64,000 nt of DNA from CALHVX01 sp039198065 (GCA_039198065.1 JBCCTU010000011.1:68472-132471); one strand, 5' to 3'. Counted from the first letter of the stretch, positions 25,591 to 34,292 are shown. The notes: generated from the letters alone by a model not told the origin. Numbers and translations are program-made.

Positions 25591-26091
25591 ATGGCAGTTG
25601 ATAAGTTTCCTATTGAAGCGAGTCACATCCTGATGTTTGCGCGCTCGATCGGCGACGCCAACCCGATCTACGAAGACGCCGAGGCAGCGGCACAGACAGA
25701 GCCGGGGAAAATTATCGCGCCCCCAACCTTTGCGCAGGCCAGTGCGCAGTTCGACCCGGACTACTTTCTGCGGCCGAAAATCGGTGCGCCCTGGTTCGGG
25801 TCAGGTAAGGAACCCACCGGTGCCAAGCCGTCGAGTGGCGGCGGGGGAGGCGGTGGCGGTGGTGGGGGCGGTCTGCACGCCGAGCAGCACTTCGAATACC
25901 ACCGTCATGTCTCGCCGGGGGACGTCCTCACGGCCGAAGTAAAGCCCGGCAAGACCTGGGAAAAAGAAGGCAAACGATCCGGCAAGCTGGTGTTTTCCGA
26001 GACGATTACGGAATACCGCGATCAGACCGGCGAACTGGTTATCACGGCGCGCGGTGTCGGTGTGCGCACCGAGCGACCGGTGGATCAGTAA
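25591..26091 (+). CDS. MaoC-like dehydratase N-terminal domain protein with a 12-glycine run
   Basis: A 166-residue single hot-dog-fold protein of the FAS1/MaoC-dehydratase N-terminal type, with IEASHILMFARSIGDANPIY near the N-terminus and HFEYHRHVSPGDVLTAE in the second half. Such proteins usually lack catalytic residues and pair with a catalytic MaoC partner, here the next gene 12 bases on. Together they probably hydrate trans-2-enoyl-CoA or an enoyl thioester. Odd feature: about residues 83-94 are twelve consecutive glycines, encoded by a G-rich repeat around 25838-25871, inserted in the loop before the hot-dog helix. The ribosome binding site GGGGAGG precedes the ATG. Confidence 0.85.
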   Translation: MAVDKFPIEASHILMFARSIGDANPIYEDAEAAAQTEPGKIIAPPTFAQASAQFDPDYFLRPKIGAPWFGSGKEPTGAKPSSGGGGGGGGGGGGLHAEQHFEYHRHVSPGDVLTAEVKPGKTWEKEGKRSGKLVFSETITEYRDQTGELVITARGVGVRTERPVDQ

Positions 26092-26103
26092 GGGAGGTTT
26101 GGC

Positions 26104-26511
26104 ATGGCACTTTCTCACGCGGAACTGAAAGTCGGTGACAGCTACACGGAATGTTTGGTCGAAGACCTGAAGCGGACCCAGATCGTTCAGTACGCGGGCG
26201 CATCCGGTGACTATAACCCGCTCCACACCGACGAGGTGTTCACCACCCAGGTCGCCGGCTATCCCTCGGTCTTTGCCCACGGCATGCTCACCATGGGCAT
26301 GACCGGGCGCATGCTGACTAACTATGTCGGTGACGGGCGCCTTACCAAGTACGGGGTGCGCTTCACGAAGCAGGTCTGGCCTGGCGACACACTGCACGCG
26401 ACGGCGACGGTCGAAAAGCTTGAAGCGGGGCTTGTAGACCTGGTGGTGGAAACCCGTAACGAGGCCGGCGATGTCGTGCTGTCGGGCTATGCGCAGGCGC
26501 GTATTGACTGA
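26104..26511 (+). CDS. MaoC family dehydratase (catalytic hot-dog subunit)
   Basis: A 135-residue hot-dog-fold hydratase. The catalytic region ASGDYNPLHTDE supplies the Asp and His pair of R-specific enoyl hydratases, followed by VFAHGMLTMG. It probably forms a heterodimer with the preceding MaoC-N-like protein, as in HadAB-type dehydratases. The ribosome binding site AGGGAGG is 6 bases upstream. Its 3' end overlaps the start of the pectate-lyase-like gene by about 23 bases, though that gene has unrelated function. Confidence 0.9.
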   Translation: MALSHAELKVGDSYTECLVEDLKRTQIVQYAGASGDYNPLHTDEVFTTQVAGYPSVFAHGMLTMGMTGRMLTNYVGDGRLTKYGVRFTKQVWPGDTLHATATVEKLEAGLVDLVVETRNEAGDVVLSGYAQARID

Positions 26512-27892
26512 ATTGCAGCGTTGCGTCGTCCTGTTGGCATCGTTGGTCCCGGCGACCGCGGTGCGTGCCGAAGTGCCGGCGTTTCCCGGCGCGATGGGCT
26601 TTGGTGCCACGGCTACTGGGGGTCGCGGCGGGCCGATTGTCAAAGTCGCGAATCTCAACGCGCGAGGTCCCGGTAGCCTGCAGGCTGCGATCGATCAGGC
26701 CGGCCCACGCATCGTTGTGTTTGAGGTGTCCGGGGTCATTTCGGCACCAGAGCTACGCATTGACCACGGGGACCTCACGATCGCTGGCCAGACCGCACCG
26801 GGTGCGGGCATTACGCTGAACGGTCGTCTCGTAGCCAACTACGGCGCTGGGGTGAGCAACCTTGTAATTCGTCACCTACGCGTACGGGCTCCGGCCTACG
26901 ATGGCTCCGTAGCGGGCAATCAGTACGACGCCGTGCAGTTCTCGACGGTCAGCCGGGTAATGCTGGATCACGTCACCGTCAGCCACGGGGTCGATGAGAC
27001 AGTGGATTTCTGGCGCGCTCGGGACGTAACCATTCAGAACTCGAGCATTGAGAGTTCTCAGACGAGGGGGCATCCGGAAGGGGTTCACAACTACGCGTTG
27101 ATTGCTGGCCCGGACAGCACGCGCATCAGCGTGTTGCGTAACCTGTTTGCTCACCATCGCGCCCGTACTCCGGCGTTGGCCACCGGGCCTGCGGAAACGG
27201 TGAACAATCTTATCTATAACGTGCGCGATGCCTGGGTGCACCACAATCAGGCGAATGGCCCCTTCATCATCGAGGGCAACAGCTATGTGCAGGGCGGCGA
27301 TGCGGAAATGAAACCCGCGCTGCTCGATGCCGGGCGCGCCAACCCATCGATTCGGTATTTCTACAGCGACAATCGTTTCGACCGCGGTAATGGGTTTGAG
27401 CCAATTGACGACCCGGTCAGCCTGAACGCGTTCGTGTGCGCCTATTTCCGCGATGGCGACTGTCGCGACTACTTCGTCAGCGAGCGGCCGGCGTTTACGA
27501 TCACGCATCCGGCGCGCGTTCTACCGGCGAGCGAGGCACGGGAGCTGGTGCTCGATGAGGCCGGCGCCTGGCCTCGGGATCCCTTCAGTGAACAAGTCAT
27601 TGCCGAGGTTCGAACTCGAACGGGCCGCTGGGGTAGTCCCGTAACCGCGCTGCTCGGTGATCTGGTGCCGGGGACCGCACCGCGCGACACCGATGGCGAT
27701 GGACTCCCGGATGACTGGGAACGACGCGAAGGGCTCGACCCGCAGACGTTTACCGATGTGGCTGAGCTGCGTGCCGACGGCTACAGCCTGGCGGAGCACT
27801 ATGTAAACGAGCAAGCGATGCGTCTGCGCGAGATCGATAGCGCTCGACCTCGATCTCGACCAAACCGCCGGTGCTGTTGCAAAAACCGGTAG
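26489..27892 (+). CDS. Secreted pectate-lyase-like (PL1-type) beta-helix protein
   Basis: A 467-residue secreted protein. A signal peptide (CVVLLASLVPATAVRAE) is followed by EVPAFPGAMGFGATATGGRGG, the usual opening of bacterial pectate-lyase-like proteins. Then come GPGSLQAAIDQAGPRIVVFE, DLTIAGQTAPG and a run of beta-helix rungs with LDHVTVSHGVDETVDFW, the calcium-binding core strand. Near residue 412 DTDGDGLPDDWERREGLDP is an EF-hand/type-3-like calcium loop often found at the end of these enzymes. The start is uncertain within the overlap with the MaoC gene; I chose ATG 26489. Substrate (pectin, other uronan, or none) unproven. The extreme C-terminus is Arg/Cys-rich and looks unconserved. 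Confidence 0.8.
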   Translation: MRRRVLTELQRCVVLLASLVPATAVRAEVPAFPGAMGFGATATGGRGGPIVKVANLNARGPGSLQAAIDQAGPRIVVFEVSGVISAPELRIDHGDLTIAGQTAPGAGITLNGRLVANYGAGVSNLVIRHLRVRAPAYDGSVAGNQYDAVQFSTVSRVMLDHVTVSHGVDETVDFWRARDVTIQNSSIESSQTRGHPEGVHNYALIAGPDSTRISVLRNLFAHHRARTPALATGPAETVNNLIYNVRDAWVHHNQANGPFIIEGNSYVQGGDAEMKPALLDAGRANPSIRYFYSDNRFDRGNGFEPIDDPVSLNAFVCAYFRDGDCRDYFVSERPAFTITHPARVLPASEARELVLDEAGAWPRDPFSEQVIAEVRTRTGRWGSPVTALLGDLVPGTAPRDTDGDGLPDDWERREGLDPQTFTDVAELRADGYSLAEHYVNEQAMRLREIDSARPRSRPNRRCCCKNR

Positions 27893-27919
27893 CCCGGAAC
27901 TGACCCCGCCGGTCTCTCC

Positions 27920-28642
27920 TCAGCCGCGAGCGGTCGGGTTGTTGAGCTCGCTGGTTGCAGCTTTCGGTAGGAAGCCGTGGCGGCCCGGATTACCGCCGCG
28001 TTCTTTGATCATCAACAGCGTATCGATCCGTTCGTAGAGATCGGCGATCTTTCGCTGCGCTTTGCGCTGTGCAAGTCGCGGGCTCCAGCGGCTCAAGGGC
28101 AGGAGATCGCTCGATCCGAGCCCGTCGATCACCCAGAGGTGGAGCCCCGTTGGGCGTTCTTCCACGACCAGGTTATGCAGTAGCAGCGCGCGGGACGGGA
28201 TCCGGTGTTGGATCCAGTATGCGGCGAAGGTCTCAAGCGCGGTGCTGAGTGCCGGCACAACGCCGTCCTCCCAGACTCGCTGTTTGAGGGTGCGGGCAAT
28301 TGTGCCGTCCGTGCAGCGCACCAGACCCACCTGGATGCCCAGGCCCAGATCGGTGTCGATCATGCCGTGGTACGCGGGGACGTGGTGGTGAAGCGCAGGC
28401 CCGATCTGCTTGATCAGCGTCTCCAACGTGCGCTGTTCGCTGCGATTCTCATCGAACGCAACCGCTGGCTTCAGCTTGCCCTTCAATCCTTTGCGTTTGC
28501 GCTTCTCCGCCAGAGAGACGTCCGGATGAGCAACCTTGACGCAGATCGACGGGTCCTGTGGGTGCACGAAACACAATCGATTGCCGCCGCTCGCGAAGGG
28601 CGTTTCCTGTGTCAACAGCAGCCGAGGCGTAGGGTCAGTCAT
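27920..28642 (-). CDS. YrbL-like (PhoP-regulated) kinase-fold protein
   Basis: A 240-residue protein matching the YrbL-PhoP_reg family: FASGGNRLCFVHPQDPSICVKVA, KGLKGKLKPAVAFDENRSEQ, and SRALLLHNLVVEE. Family members look like diverged protein/small-molecule kinases, and here Lys of CVKVA, His-Asn of LLHNLVV and Asp of VIDGLG sit where kinase catalytic residues would. Activity has not been shown for the family, as far as I know. The ATG at 28642 overlaps the end of the glycosyltransferase gene by 8 bases, suggesting joint action on an envelope sugar. The longer upstream frame is within the glycosyltransferase and is rejected. Confidence 0.8.
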   Translation of the reverse strand: MTDPTPRLLLTQETPFASGGNRLCFVHPQDPSICVKVAHPDVSLAEKRKRKGLKGKLKPAVAFDENRSEQRTLETLIKQIGPALHHHVPAYHGMIDTDLGLGIQVGLVRCTDGTIARTLKQRVWEDGVVPALSTALETFAAYWIQHRIPSRALLLHNLVVEERPTGLHLWVIDGLGSSDLLPLSRWSPRLAQRKAQRKIADLYERIDTLLMIKERGGNPGRHGFLPKAATSELNNPTARG

Positions 28643-29720
28643 TGTGGAGCCAGACGTAGTCCTCGCTGTATGGCACGCCCAGCCCGGTCTCGGCAATGTA
28701 GCGTGCGTAGCGCGTACTGTTGAGTTCGTCGTGGAAAAACCGTCTCGTGCGTTCCGCCCAGGTGCGGCGCATAGCGTCGTCGTTATGAAACTGGCGGACG
28801 GCGGAGATCAGTGACGCTGCATCGTTGAAGTAGACAAGCGTTTCGGCGGGAAACAGCTGCTGAAAGCCGTTGTCACCGTGCGTGAAGACGAGCAGCCCGT
28901 TGCCACCAAGCTGAGCCATCCGCGCTGACGAGTACCAGTAGTCACCTTCCTGCCGGTTGATGTTGAGCCCCATGCGGCTGTCAGCAAGTGCGCGGTCGTA
29001 GTCGAGGCCCCAGACACCGGGCTCGCCGAATGCGCCGGGGGTACGAAAGCGCAGTTCGTCGGCAACCGCGGTCCGCAGGCTGCTTACGAGAGACAGGCGG
29101 TCGGTAAAGTTCTCGCTTTTGCTGCAGAAAATCAGGTCCGTGGACTGGTTCGAACGGGTGCTGCCGTCGTAGCGTTCGATGGTTGGATCAACAGGGTTTG
29201 GCATATGGAACACCCGGCCGGCGAGCTCGGGAAACCGTTCCTTGAGCGTCGTTCGACCGGTGGAGACGATGACCGCGTCACAAACTTCGGCACGGTGTGC
29301 GATGCGTGCAGCATTACTCGGTACGAACAGCGGATCGTTGTTGCAGTGGATCATGCGCAGCTCTGGCCGCGGTACCCGCAGCGTCTGGAGCGTTGCGTTG
29401 GTGATGCTGTCGCAGTGGCCGACGATCACTAGATCCGGTTCGACTGCTTCGGCCATTTCCAGCAATCGCTGCTGCGCTCGCCGCTCACCCAGTGCCCGAA
29501 TGCCAAACGGTGCTTCAAAGGCGGCGACATCCCGGTCGGAGAAGATGTGGAGATCGAAGCCCGCGCGCACCAACCCAAGATCGAGCTTGCGTGCCCAACT
29601 CACGCGCGTGGCGCCGTAGCGACGCAGCTGCTGATGAGCGATGTGCAGCACCCGAGGGGGCGAAAAGCGCGGGGCGGCGTGCTCGGGGTGCGGATCCCGG
29701 ATCGATGAGTGCTCTGGCAA
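28635..29720 (-). CDS. Glycosyltransferase (GT-B fold, CgeB-like)
   Basis: A 361-residue protein with two Rossmann-like halves. N-terminal RVLHIAHQQLRRYGATRVSWARK and DLVIVGHCDSI, middle RVFHMPNPVDP, and C-terminal GLNINRQEGDYWYSSARMAQLGGNGLLV plus HDELNSTRYARYI resemble glycosyltransferases of the CgeB/DUF3880 kind. These are often involved in surface glycan or spore-coat type modification. There is no signal peptide. It is operonic with the YrbL-like gene downstream. Donor and acceptor are unknown. Confidence 0.75.
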   Translation of the reverse strand: MPEHSSIRDPHPEHAAPRFSPPRVLHIAHQQLRRYGATRVSWARKLDLGLVRAGFDLHIFSDRDVAAFEAPFGIRALGERRAQQRLLEMAEAVEPDLVIVGHCDSITNATLQTLRVPRPELRMIHCNNDPLFVPSNAARIAHRAEVCDAVIVSTGRTTLKERFPELAGRVFHMPNPVDPTIERYDGSTRSNQSTDLIFCSKSENFTDRLSLVSSLRTAVADELRFRTPGAFGEPGVWGLDYDRALADSRMGLNINRQEGDYWYSSARMAQLGGNGLLVFTHGDNGFQQLFPAETLVYFNDAASLISAVRQFHNDDAMRRTWAERTRRFFHDELNSTRYARYIAETGLGVPYSEDYVWLHND

Positions 29721-29802
29721 GGACGTCTCGGAGGTTTGGATGGCTCGCGCACCCTAGCAAAGGCCGAAAAGCGACGGCAATCACTGCCGCGTCTGCTGCG
29801 GC

Positions 29803-30195
29803 TTAGCGCTCTACGCCAACAAACTCGAGCAGCTGTTCGGTATCGATCACGGGTTTGTGCAGAATGTTCGTCACGCCGGCAAGCTGGGCTTCTATGGCTG
29901 TGTCGCGCACCCGGCGGCTGATCAGCAGGGCAAACTCCGTTCCTGGGGCTTCATCGATAACGGCCTCATAGACGTCCAGTCCATGCATGTCCGGCAGCTC
30001 TGCCGCGCAGAGTACGATGCCGCCGGGCAGGTGCCGAAAGTCTTCCAGGAAGGCCTCACCGCGGCTGAAGCTGTAGGCCTCGATATCCCACAGTTCAAGC
30101 AGCCCGCAGATCGAATCGCGCACCGCGGCATCGCTCTCGACGACGCGTACGGCCGGCATGGGGAGATCGACACGAAACTGGCGGACGTCGCTCAT
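29803..30195 (-). CDS. Single-domain receiver protein lacking the phospho-acceptor Asp
   Basis: A 130-residue stand-alone receiver domain. The acidic pocket is altered to VVESDAAVRDS, and the position of the phospho-acceptor Asp, four residues before the conserved Pro of LPDMHG, is Ala64 (IVLCAAELPDMHG). Ser93 and Lys114 (ILHKPV) are retained. It therefore should not be phosphorylated in the normal way and is a pseudo-receiver. It lies directly downstream of fixJ (158 bases) on the same strand, so it may modulate the FixLJ pathway by binding FixL or FixJ. That is inference; it could also belong to an unrelated system. Confidence 0.8.
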   Translation of the reverse strand: MSDVRQFRVDLPMPAVRVVESDAAVRDSICGLLELWDIEAYSFSRGEAFLEDFRHLPGGIVLCAAELPDMHGLDVYEAVIDEAPGTEFALLISRRVRDTAIEAQLAGVTNILHKPVIDTEQLLEFVGVER

Positions 30196-30353
30196 AGCGA
30201 AACGTTAACCATCGCAGCGTCACGCCGGTATCCGCAGATGTACCTAAACGGATCAAGAGCCTCCGCGTAATCCAGCCGGCTGCCCGCAAAAGATGATCTG
30301 CGGCCTGATGGCCGCACCAGGTTCGTGAGCCCGGGCGGTGCGGGGTTTCGGCA

Positions 30354-30992
30354 CTAGTCGGTCGCCCCTTCTGCTGACTCAGCCATACGCTCGAGCTGCA
30401 AGTGCAGACGCACGAGATCCGCCAGCGACCGTGATTTGGTCTTCTGCATGACGTTGCTGCGATGAATCTCAACCGTGCGTTCACTGATGCCGAGGTCGAT
30501 GGCAATCACTTTGTTCGCCTGACCTGAGGCAACCCGTTCGAAAACCTGTCGTTCGCGGGCCGTCAAACTATCGACCAGCGCCCCGGCCTCCTCGGCGCGG
30601 GCCCGGTGGGCGGCTCGCTGCTCACCGACATTCATGGCTTCCTGGATCCGGTCGAGCAGCTCCTGGTCTCGGAACGGCTTGCGGATGAAGTCCAGCGCCC
30701 CTTTACGCATGGCCTCTACCGCCATGGGGATGTCGCCGTGGCCGGTGATGAAGACAATCGGCGCGTCCTGCTTGGCGTCGAGCAGGTGTTGCTGCAGGTC
30801 GAGACCGCTCATACCCGGCATCCGGATATCCAGGATCAGGCACGCGGTCGTTGCCGGATCAAAGCGAGCCAGGAACGCGTCGGCGCTCTCATGGGTCTCG
30901 TAGCGGAGGTCGATCGTGTCCAACAGGAAGCTGATCGAGTCGCGTACGGCCTCATCGTCGTCCACCACGTGTATCAGGCGTGGGTCAGTCAT
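30354..30992 (-). CDS. fixJ: FixJ-type response regulator
   Basis: A 212-residue regulator with a receiver domain (VVDDDEAVRDS; Asp55 in LILDIRMPGMSG; Thr in ITGHGD; Lys in FIRKPF). A LuxR/NarL-type helix-turn-helix follows (LTARERQVFERVASGQANK, GISERTVEIHRSNVMQK). The length, domain order and linker match FixJ/TtrR. The ATG at 30992 overlaps the end of the FixL-like kinase gene by 8 bases, so the pair is coupled. Because the divergent operon is the cbb3 oxidase, the regulator probably activates it in low oxygen, directly or through another regulator. No FixJ or FNR/FixK site could be seen in 32110-32313. Confidence 0.9.
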   Translation of the reverse strand: MTDPRLIHVVDDDEAVRDSISFLLDTIDLRYETHESADAFLARFDPATTACLILDIRMPGMSGLDLQQHLLDAKQDAPIVFITGHGDIPMAVEAMRKGALDFIRKPFRDQELLDRIQEAMNVGEQRAAHRARAEEAGALVDSLTARERQVFERVASGQANKVIAIDLGISERTVEIHRSNVMQKTKSRSLADLVRLHLQLERMAESAEGATD

Positions 30993-32109
30993 CGGTTCGG
31001 TCTCCAACGGGGAGCTGAAAGAAGAAACGGCAGCCGTGGTCGGGGTTTCGCTCAAAGTCGAGCGTGCCGCCGTGCGACTCCATGATTGAGCGACAGATCG
31101 ACAGGCCCATGCCCATGCCGTCGCTTTTGGTGGTGTGAAAAGCCTGGAACAGGTTCGGCGGTTCATCCGTCGGAATCCCGACACCGCTGTCGGTGACGCT
31201 GACTTCGACCGTGGTCCCATTTCGAAGGGCGGTGCGCAGAGCGACGACGTGACCGTAGCGGCAATCGACTTCGACCATTGCGTCGATGGCGTTGCGCAGC
31301 AGATTTAGCGTGACCTGTTGGATCTGCACGGGATCGCAAAACACCAGCGGCAGCTCGGGGGACAATTCGAAGTCGAGGGTTATTCCATTCAAGCGTGCGT
31401 CGCCCGCAGCCAGATGTTCCAGCCCCCGCACCATGTCGTTGATGTCGACGATCGACTTCTCGCTGCTCTCATTGCGTACGAACTGCTGGATTCGCTCGAT
31501 CACAGCCCCGGCGCGCAGCGTTTGCTTGTTGAGCTTGTCGAGGGCGGAAATCAGTTTGTCCCGGTCCGGCGACGCCTGCTGCAGCATCCGGGTGCAGGCC
31601 TGGGCGTACATGGCGATGGCCGTGAGCGGCTGGTTGATCTCGTGCGCGATGCTCGCGGTCATTTCGCCCATGGTGCTGAGCCGAGACACCCGGGCCAGCC
31701 GTTCGCGCTGCTCGACCACGCTGGCCTCGGCGGCTTTCTGATCGCTCAGGTCCCGGACGACGCCGGCGAAGTAGCGGCCGCTGGAGTCGCGGACTTCACT
31801 AATGGCCAGCGACATGGGAAACACCCGGCCGTCTTTGCGCAGCGCCGGCAGTTCGCGACCGATGCCGATGATTTTGGCCTGGTTGGTGGCCAGATAGTGC
31901 TCGATGTAGCCCTGGTGGTGAGAACGGTGCGGCTCGGGCATGAGCATCGCCAGCGGCTGCCCGAGCAGCTCATCTGGCGGATAACCGAACACGTCCTCAG
32001 TGGCGCGATTGACGGACTGAATATGGCCGCTCGAGTCGATCGTGATGATGGGATCGACGGCAGCATCCAGAATCGAGAGCGCGTTGTTGGCGGACCAGCC
32101 TGTGGCCAC
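30985..32109 (-). CDS. fixL: FixL-type oxygen-sensor histidine kinase
   Basis: A 374-residue cytoplasmic kinase with a single N-terminal PAS domain (residues 8-125) and no membrane segment. The PAS domain keeps the haem-FixL pattern: MLMPEPHRSHHQGYIEHY with His65 at the proximal haem-ligand position, and IIGIGR with Arg85 exactly 20 residues later, matching the His/Arg pair of rhizobial FixL. The kinase core has IAHEINQPLTAI (phospho-acceptor His156), LLRNAIDAM, DSGVGIP and GMGMGLSI. It should respond to oxygen, inhibiting kinase activity when oxygen is bound. It is divergent from the cbb3 operon and overlaps fixJ. Confidence 0.9.
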   Translation of the reverse strand: MATGWSANNALSILDAAVDPIITIDSSGHIQSVNRATEDVFGYPPDELLGQPLAMLMPEPHRSHHQGYIEHYLATNQAKIIGIGRELPALRKDGRVFPMSLAISEVRDSSGRYFAGVVRDLSDQKAAEASVVEQRERLARVSRLSTMGEMTASIAHEINQPLTAIAMYAQACTRMLQQASPDRDKLISALDKLNKQTLRAGAVIERIQQFVRNESSEKSIVDINDMVRGLEHLAAGDARLNGITLDFELSPELPLVFCDPVQIQQVTLNLLRNAIDAMVEVDCRYGHVVALRTALRNGTTVEVSVTDSGVGIPTDEPPNLFQAFHTTKSDGMGMGLSICRSIMESHGGTLDFERNPDHGCRFFFQLPVGDRTDD

Positions 32110-32313
32110 AGATAACCCCCAGCAGTTGGTGATCTAAGACTGCCACAGCGCGTGCTCGATGTGGGGCTTGAGTGTCTCGGAAGGCTGACACCGCGGTCTT
32201 CGCTTTGTGTCACTAGGGGAAACCCGAAGGGGGGCTCGGGCAAATCCGGATATGGCCGCTGGCCGCCACTCCTTAGCATCTCATCCGGTTAAAGCAAGGA
32301 CCGGAGGGCTGTT

Positions 32314-32775
32314 GTGCGTTACCAACGGGTGTTAGTCGCCGTGGATCTGACCGAGGAGGCCGAAGAAGTGCTCGGTGCAGCCCGCGACTTTCTCGCAAGT
32401 GCCGGTGCTGGGGTCAGCGTCGATGTGCTGACCGTCGTACGTCCGCTGGCGCGCGTCTATGGCGGGCTCGATATGGCACCGATGGCTGCTTCGGCCCTGG
32501 CCTTCGAAGACGAAGCGGTCAAACAGACGACGGGGCAGCTCAAAACCCTAGTCGCTGACTTCGGGATCGATGCCGAGCGGGCCCATGTGCGCGTCGGAAG
32601 TCCATCGATGGAGATCAAGGCCTTCGCTGCTGAGCAAGACACCCAGCTGATCATCATGGGAACCCACGGTCGCCAGGGCCTTGGGCTGCTGCTCGGCTCA
32701 ACCGCTAACGCCGTACTCCACGGGGTGCCCTGTGACGTGCTAGCGATTTCAATCAAATCGATGGAGGTTTCCTGA
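32314..32775 (+). CDS. Universal stress protein (UspA family)
   Basis: A 153-residue UspA-fold protein starting at GTG 32314, with GGAGGG 5-6 bases upstream. It has an N-terminal YQRVLVAVDLTEEA and the nucleotide-binding motif GTHGRQGLGLLLGSTA (G-2x-G-9x-G-S/T). Its stop overlaps the ccoN start by one base (TGATG), so it is the first gene of the cbb3 oxidase operon. Universal stress proteins in such positions occur in other bacteria with microaerobic induction; the function here is unknown. Confidence 0.88.
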   Translation: MRYQRVLVAVDLTEEAEEVLGAARDFLASAGAGVSVDVLTVVRPLARVYGGLDMAPMAASALAFEDEAVKQTTGQLKTLVADFGIDAERAHVRVGSPSMEIKAFAAEQDTQLIIMGTHGRQGLGLLLGSTANAVLHGVPCDVLAISIKSMEVS

Positions 32776-34292
32776 TGGCGTCGGATGCCGCAACTCTGGA
32801 CACGGGGGAGGTCGGCTACGACTTCGACGTCGTCCGCCGCTTCGCGCTCATGACCGTGGTCTGGGGTGTCATCGGCATGGCCGTTGGTCTGCTGCTGGCT
32901 GCACAGCTGGTCTGGCCGGCGCTGAATTTTGATACCCCCTGGTTGAGCTTCGGTCGCCTGCGGCCGCTGCACACCAACGCGGTGATTTTTGCTTTCGGTG
33001 GCTGCGCCCTGATGGCATCAACGTTTTACATCGTCCAGCGCACCTGTCATACGCGCCTGTTTTCTAAACCGCTGACCGAATTTGTGTTCTGGGGCTGGCA
33101 GGCGGTGATCCTGTCGGCCGTCATCACGCTGCCCCTAGGCATCACCACGTCGAAGGAGTACGCGGAGCTCGAGTGGCCGATCGACATTCTGATCACCCTC
33201 GTCTGGGTGGCGTTCGGCATCGTATTTTTCGGCACCCTGGCGCAGCGCCGGGTTAAGCACATCTACGTTGCGAACTGGTTCTTCGGCGCGCTGATCATCG
33301 GTGTGGCGGTGCTGCACCTGGTTAACAGCCTTGCGATTCCTGTCGGCGCCTTCAAGAGCTACTCGGTGTTCTCCGGTTCCGTCGACGCCATGGTGCAGTG
33401 GTGGTACGGCCACAACGCCGTCGGTTTCTACCTGACGGCAGGCTTTCTCGGGATCATGTACTACTTCGTACCAAAGCAGGCCGAGCGCCCGGTGTATTCC
33501 TACCGGTTGTCCGTGGTGCACTTCTGGGCACTGATTGCGATCTACGTCTGGGCCGGTCCCCACCACCTGCACTACACGTCGTTGCCCGATTGGGCGCAGA
33601 CCCTCGGCATGGTCATGAGCCTAGTGCTGCTGGCGCCTTCTTGGGGCGGCATGATCAACGGGATCATGACCCTCTCCGGCGCCTGGGACAAACTGCGGAC
33701 CGATCCGATTCTCAAGTTTCTGATCGTGTCGCTGTCGTTCTACGGCATGTCGACCTTCGAAGGTCCCATGATGTCGATCAAGACCATCAACGCGCTGTCT
33801 CACAACACCGACTGGACCATCGGTCACGTGCACAGCGGCGCGTTGGGGTGGGTTGCGATGATCAGCATTGGTGCCATGTATCACCTCATCCCGGTGCTTT
33901 ACGGACGCCGCCAGGGCGACATGTACAGCACACGCCTGATCAACCTGCATTTCTGGCTCTCGACCCTGGGTACGGTGATCTACATCGCATCCATGTGGGT
34001 GAACGGACTGCTGCAGGGGCTCATGTGGCGAGCAACCAACATCGACGGAACGCTGACCTACAGCTTCGTCGAGGCAGTGGAAGCGAGCTACCCCGGCTAC
34101 ATCGTCCGCTTCATTGGCGGAGCGATCTTCTTAAGCGGCATGTTGATCATGGCCTACAACGTCTACATGACGGCCCGCGGTCGCAGCGCTTACGAGCCTG
34201 CGGTATCGGCAACACCGCTTATTGACGATCTGGATCTGGTGCCCGCTGCGGCCAGCATCAGCGCCTCCCCTCTGCCGGTAGGAGCTAAGTAA
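32775..34292 (+). CDS. ccoN: Cytochrome c oxidase cbb3-type subunit I
   Basis: A 505-residue haem-copper oxidase catalytic subunit with about 12 membrane helices. Key His residues are visible: RPLHTNAVIFAF (low-spin haem b ligand), WWYGHNAVGFYLT (CuB ligand and cross-link region), YVWAGPHHLHYTSLPDWAQ (CuB His pair), and NTDWTIGHVHSGALGWVA (haem b and b3 ligands). It reduces oxygen to water at high affinity while pumping protons. The gene is linked by TGATG to the UspA gene and by TAATG to ccoO. Confidence 0.97.
   Translation: MASDAATLDTGEVGYDFDVVRRFALMTVVWGVIGMAVGLLLAAQLVWPALNFDTPWLSFGRLRPLHTNAVIFAFGGCALMASTFYIVQRTCHTRLFSKPLTEFVFWGWQAVILSAVITLPLGITTSKEYAELEWPIDILITLVWVAFGIVFFGTLAQRRVKHIYVANWFFGALIIGVAVLHLVNSLAIPVGAFKSYSVFSGSVDAMVQWWYGHNAVGFYLTAGFLGIMYYFVPKQAERPVYSYRLSVVHFWALIAIYVWAGPHHLHYTSLPDWAQTLGMVMSLVLLAPSWGGMINGIMTLSGAWDKLRTDPILKFLIVSLSFYGMSTFEGPMMSIKTINALSHNTDWTIGHVHSGALGWVAMISIGAMYHLIPVLYGRRQGDMYSTRLINLHFWLSTLGTVIYIASMWVNGLLQGLMWRATNIDGTLTYSFVEAVEASYPGYIVRFIGGAIFLSGMLIMAYNVYMTARGRSAYEPAVSATPLIDDLDLVPAAASISASPLPVGAK

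Noticed and set aside
25836..25875. Frameshift or pseudogene in the glycine-run MaoC protein
   Set aside because: The frame is intact across the run and both flanks keep the hot-dog pattern, so it is a real insertion and not a break.
32110..32313. Search for FNR/FixK (TTGAT-N4-ATCAA), FixJ or sigma-54 sites in front of the cbb3 operon
   Set aside because: Only weak partial matches such as TTGGTGATCTAA were found, so none is reported as a site.
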